This document shows, piece after piece, positions 63,600 through 64,000 of a stretch of DNA of 64,000 nt. Positions within the stretch are counted from its first letter, which is position 1; each line of letters begins with the position of its first letter. The translations under genes were made by a program, and so were the position numbers. The DNA is from Pseudo-nitzschia pungens (Eukaryota > Bacillariophyta > Bacillariophyceae > Bacillariales > Bacillariaceae). Under the pieces are notes generated by a model, which was not told where the DNA came from, made no database searches, and saw only the letters and a list, made by a program, of their open reading frames with translations. The DNA lies in the NCBI GenBank assembly GCA_037355855.1, contig CM074759.1:5952001-6016000 (forward strand), written 5' to 3'.

Positions 63600-63728
63600 G
63601 ATCAGAAGGAAACCGAGTCTGTCGCACGGAAGGAAGAGTTGCCGGAGCTGATTTGGTGGAGACATTGGCATGGCTCAAATCACTGACACTAGCATCATGG
63701 CTGGAAGAGAATGCAATTGCAGCAACTC
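63592..63728 (-). pseudogene. LINE-E ORF1, last 45 residues
   Basis: Reads VAAIAFSSSHDASVSDLSHA through to the TAG at 63592-63594. It is truncated at 63728 against plus-strand LINE 5'UTR sequence. Confidence 0.85.
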
Positions 63729-64000
63729 GGCCCCGGCTTTTGCTATCACCTGGCACCTCTACATCCAACGCGGCGTTTCTGTTGTTGCTTCTGCACTCCA
63801 CTGGAGGTTTCCTGCTGTTGATTTGCCCTTACCCGGTGCTTCCCCTGCCCCGGCTTTTGTCATCCCCTGGCACTTCTACATCCAAGCGACGTGTCTGTTG
63901 CTGCTCCTGCATCCGACTGGTTGCTCTTCTGCAGTTGATTTGCCCTCAACCGGTGCTTCTCCTGCCCTGACCTTTGTCATCACCTGGCACTTCCACATCC
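63729..64000 (+). repeat. LINE 5'UTR monomers, plus strand (LINE-G right part or LINE-E inverted 5' end)
   Basis: Contains CCCCGGCTTTTG, CACCTGGCAC and TTTGCCCT...CCGGTGCTTC monomer blocks, as in the LINE-D 5'UTR but in plus orientation, and runs off the window. It resumes almost exactly where 46137 stopped, so it is most simply the rest of LINE-G. It could instead be the inverted 5' part of LINE-E. A downstream ORF1 on the plus strand outside the window would favour LINE-G. Confidence 0.75.

Larger units (their letters stand above)
46138..63728 (-). mobile_element. LINE-E, split by N3 and by LINE-D
   Basis: The pieces are 46138-46760, 48662-50988 and 62434-63728. On the minus strand they read: end of ORF1, ORF2 endonuclease (to about residue 385), then ORF2 from about 1070 to the end, and the 3'UTR. 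N3 lies between the first two pieces with a 19-bp target duplication. LINE-D lies between the second and third, where about 2.05 kb of ORF2 is missing. It is joined at 63728 to a plus-strand 5'UTR. Confidence 0.78.

Overview
This window is eukaryotic and almost entirely retrotransposon. It holds at least eight copies or pieces of one very large LINE family, two Ty1/copia-type LTR elements, and three copies of a non-coding partner of the LINE. The copia polyprotein has an Asp-Ser-His-Ala-Asp protease core, a TTQKG stretch in place of the integrase HHCC finger, and a YVDD reverse transcriptase. The LINE reverse transcriptase motif A reads NDAKGCYDRI. From memory of protein families these features fit diatom (stramenopile) CoDi-type copia elements and diatom LINEs. 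The organism is an inference, because no host gene or rRNA is present to settle it.

Left part (1-14670): LINE-A (+), complete from within ORF1 to its 3' end, is followed by a 3'UTR-only copy. Next come a LINE copy with an inverted 5' piece (7799-10512), a truncated LINE joined to it (10513-11750), and the start of LINE-B (+).

Middle (14671-36840): LINE-B is split by Copia-1 (14671-24731) and again by an inverted LINE-type insertion (24774-35238). That insertion itself carries Copia-2 (24993-34873). LINE-B then resumes in its RNase H region and runs to its 3' end at 36840.

Central mosaic (36841-43600): a LINE 3' fragment, non-coding element N1 (+), and a 5' piece of a second LINE subfamily (LINE-F, -) split by non-coding element N2 (-, with a 20-bp target duplication). 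An old decayed LINE follows. Positions 43600-45860 are the only stretch without recognisable repeats, and I see no convincing gene there.

Right part (45862-64000): LINE-G (+, 5'UTR only) is split by LINE-E (-). LINE-E is split by non-coding element N3 (+, with a 19-bp target duplication) and by LINE-D (-, 50989-62433). LINE-D is an apparently intact element of about 11.4 kb: a 2-kb structured 5'UTR, ORF1, ORF2 and a 300-bp 3'UTR.

How the parts work together: LINE ORF2 carries an APE-type endonuclease, reverse transcriptase, RNase H and a zinc finger. ORF1 and ORF2 overlap at ATGGTTAG in every copy that retains the junction. LINE and N elements share a 5'-terminal stem-loop, a 5' hairpin-rich region and a 3' module of two hairpins ending in a TTA-type tail, so the N elements look like non-coding riders on the LINE machinery. 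The copia elements have gag and pol in one frame separated by a single TGA with a conserved downstream hairpin, which suggests stop-codon readthrough.
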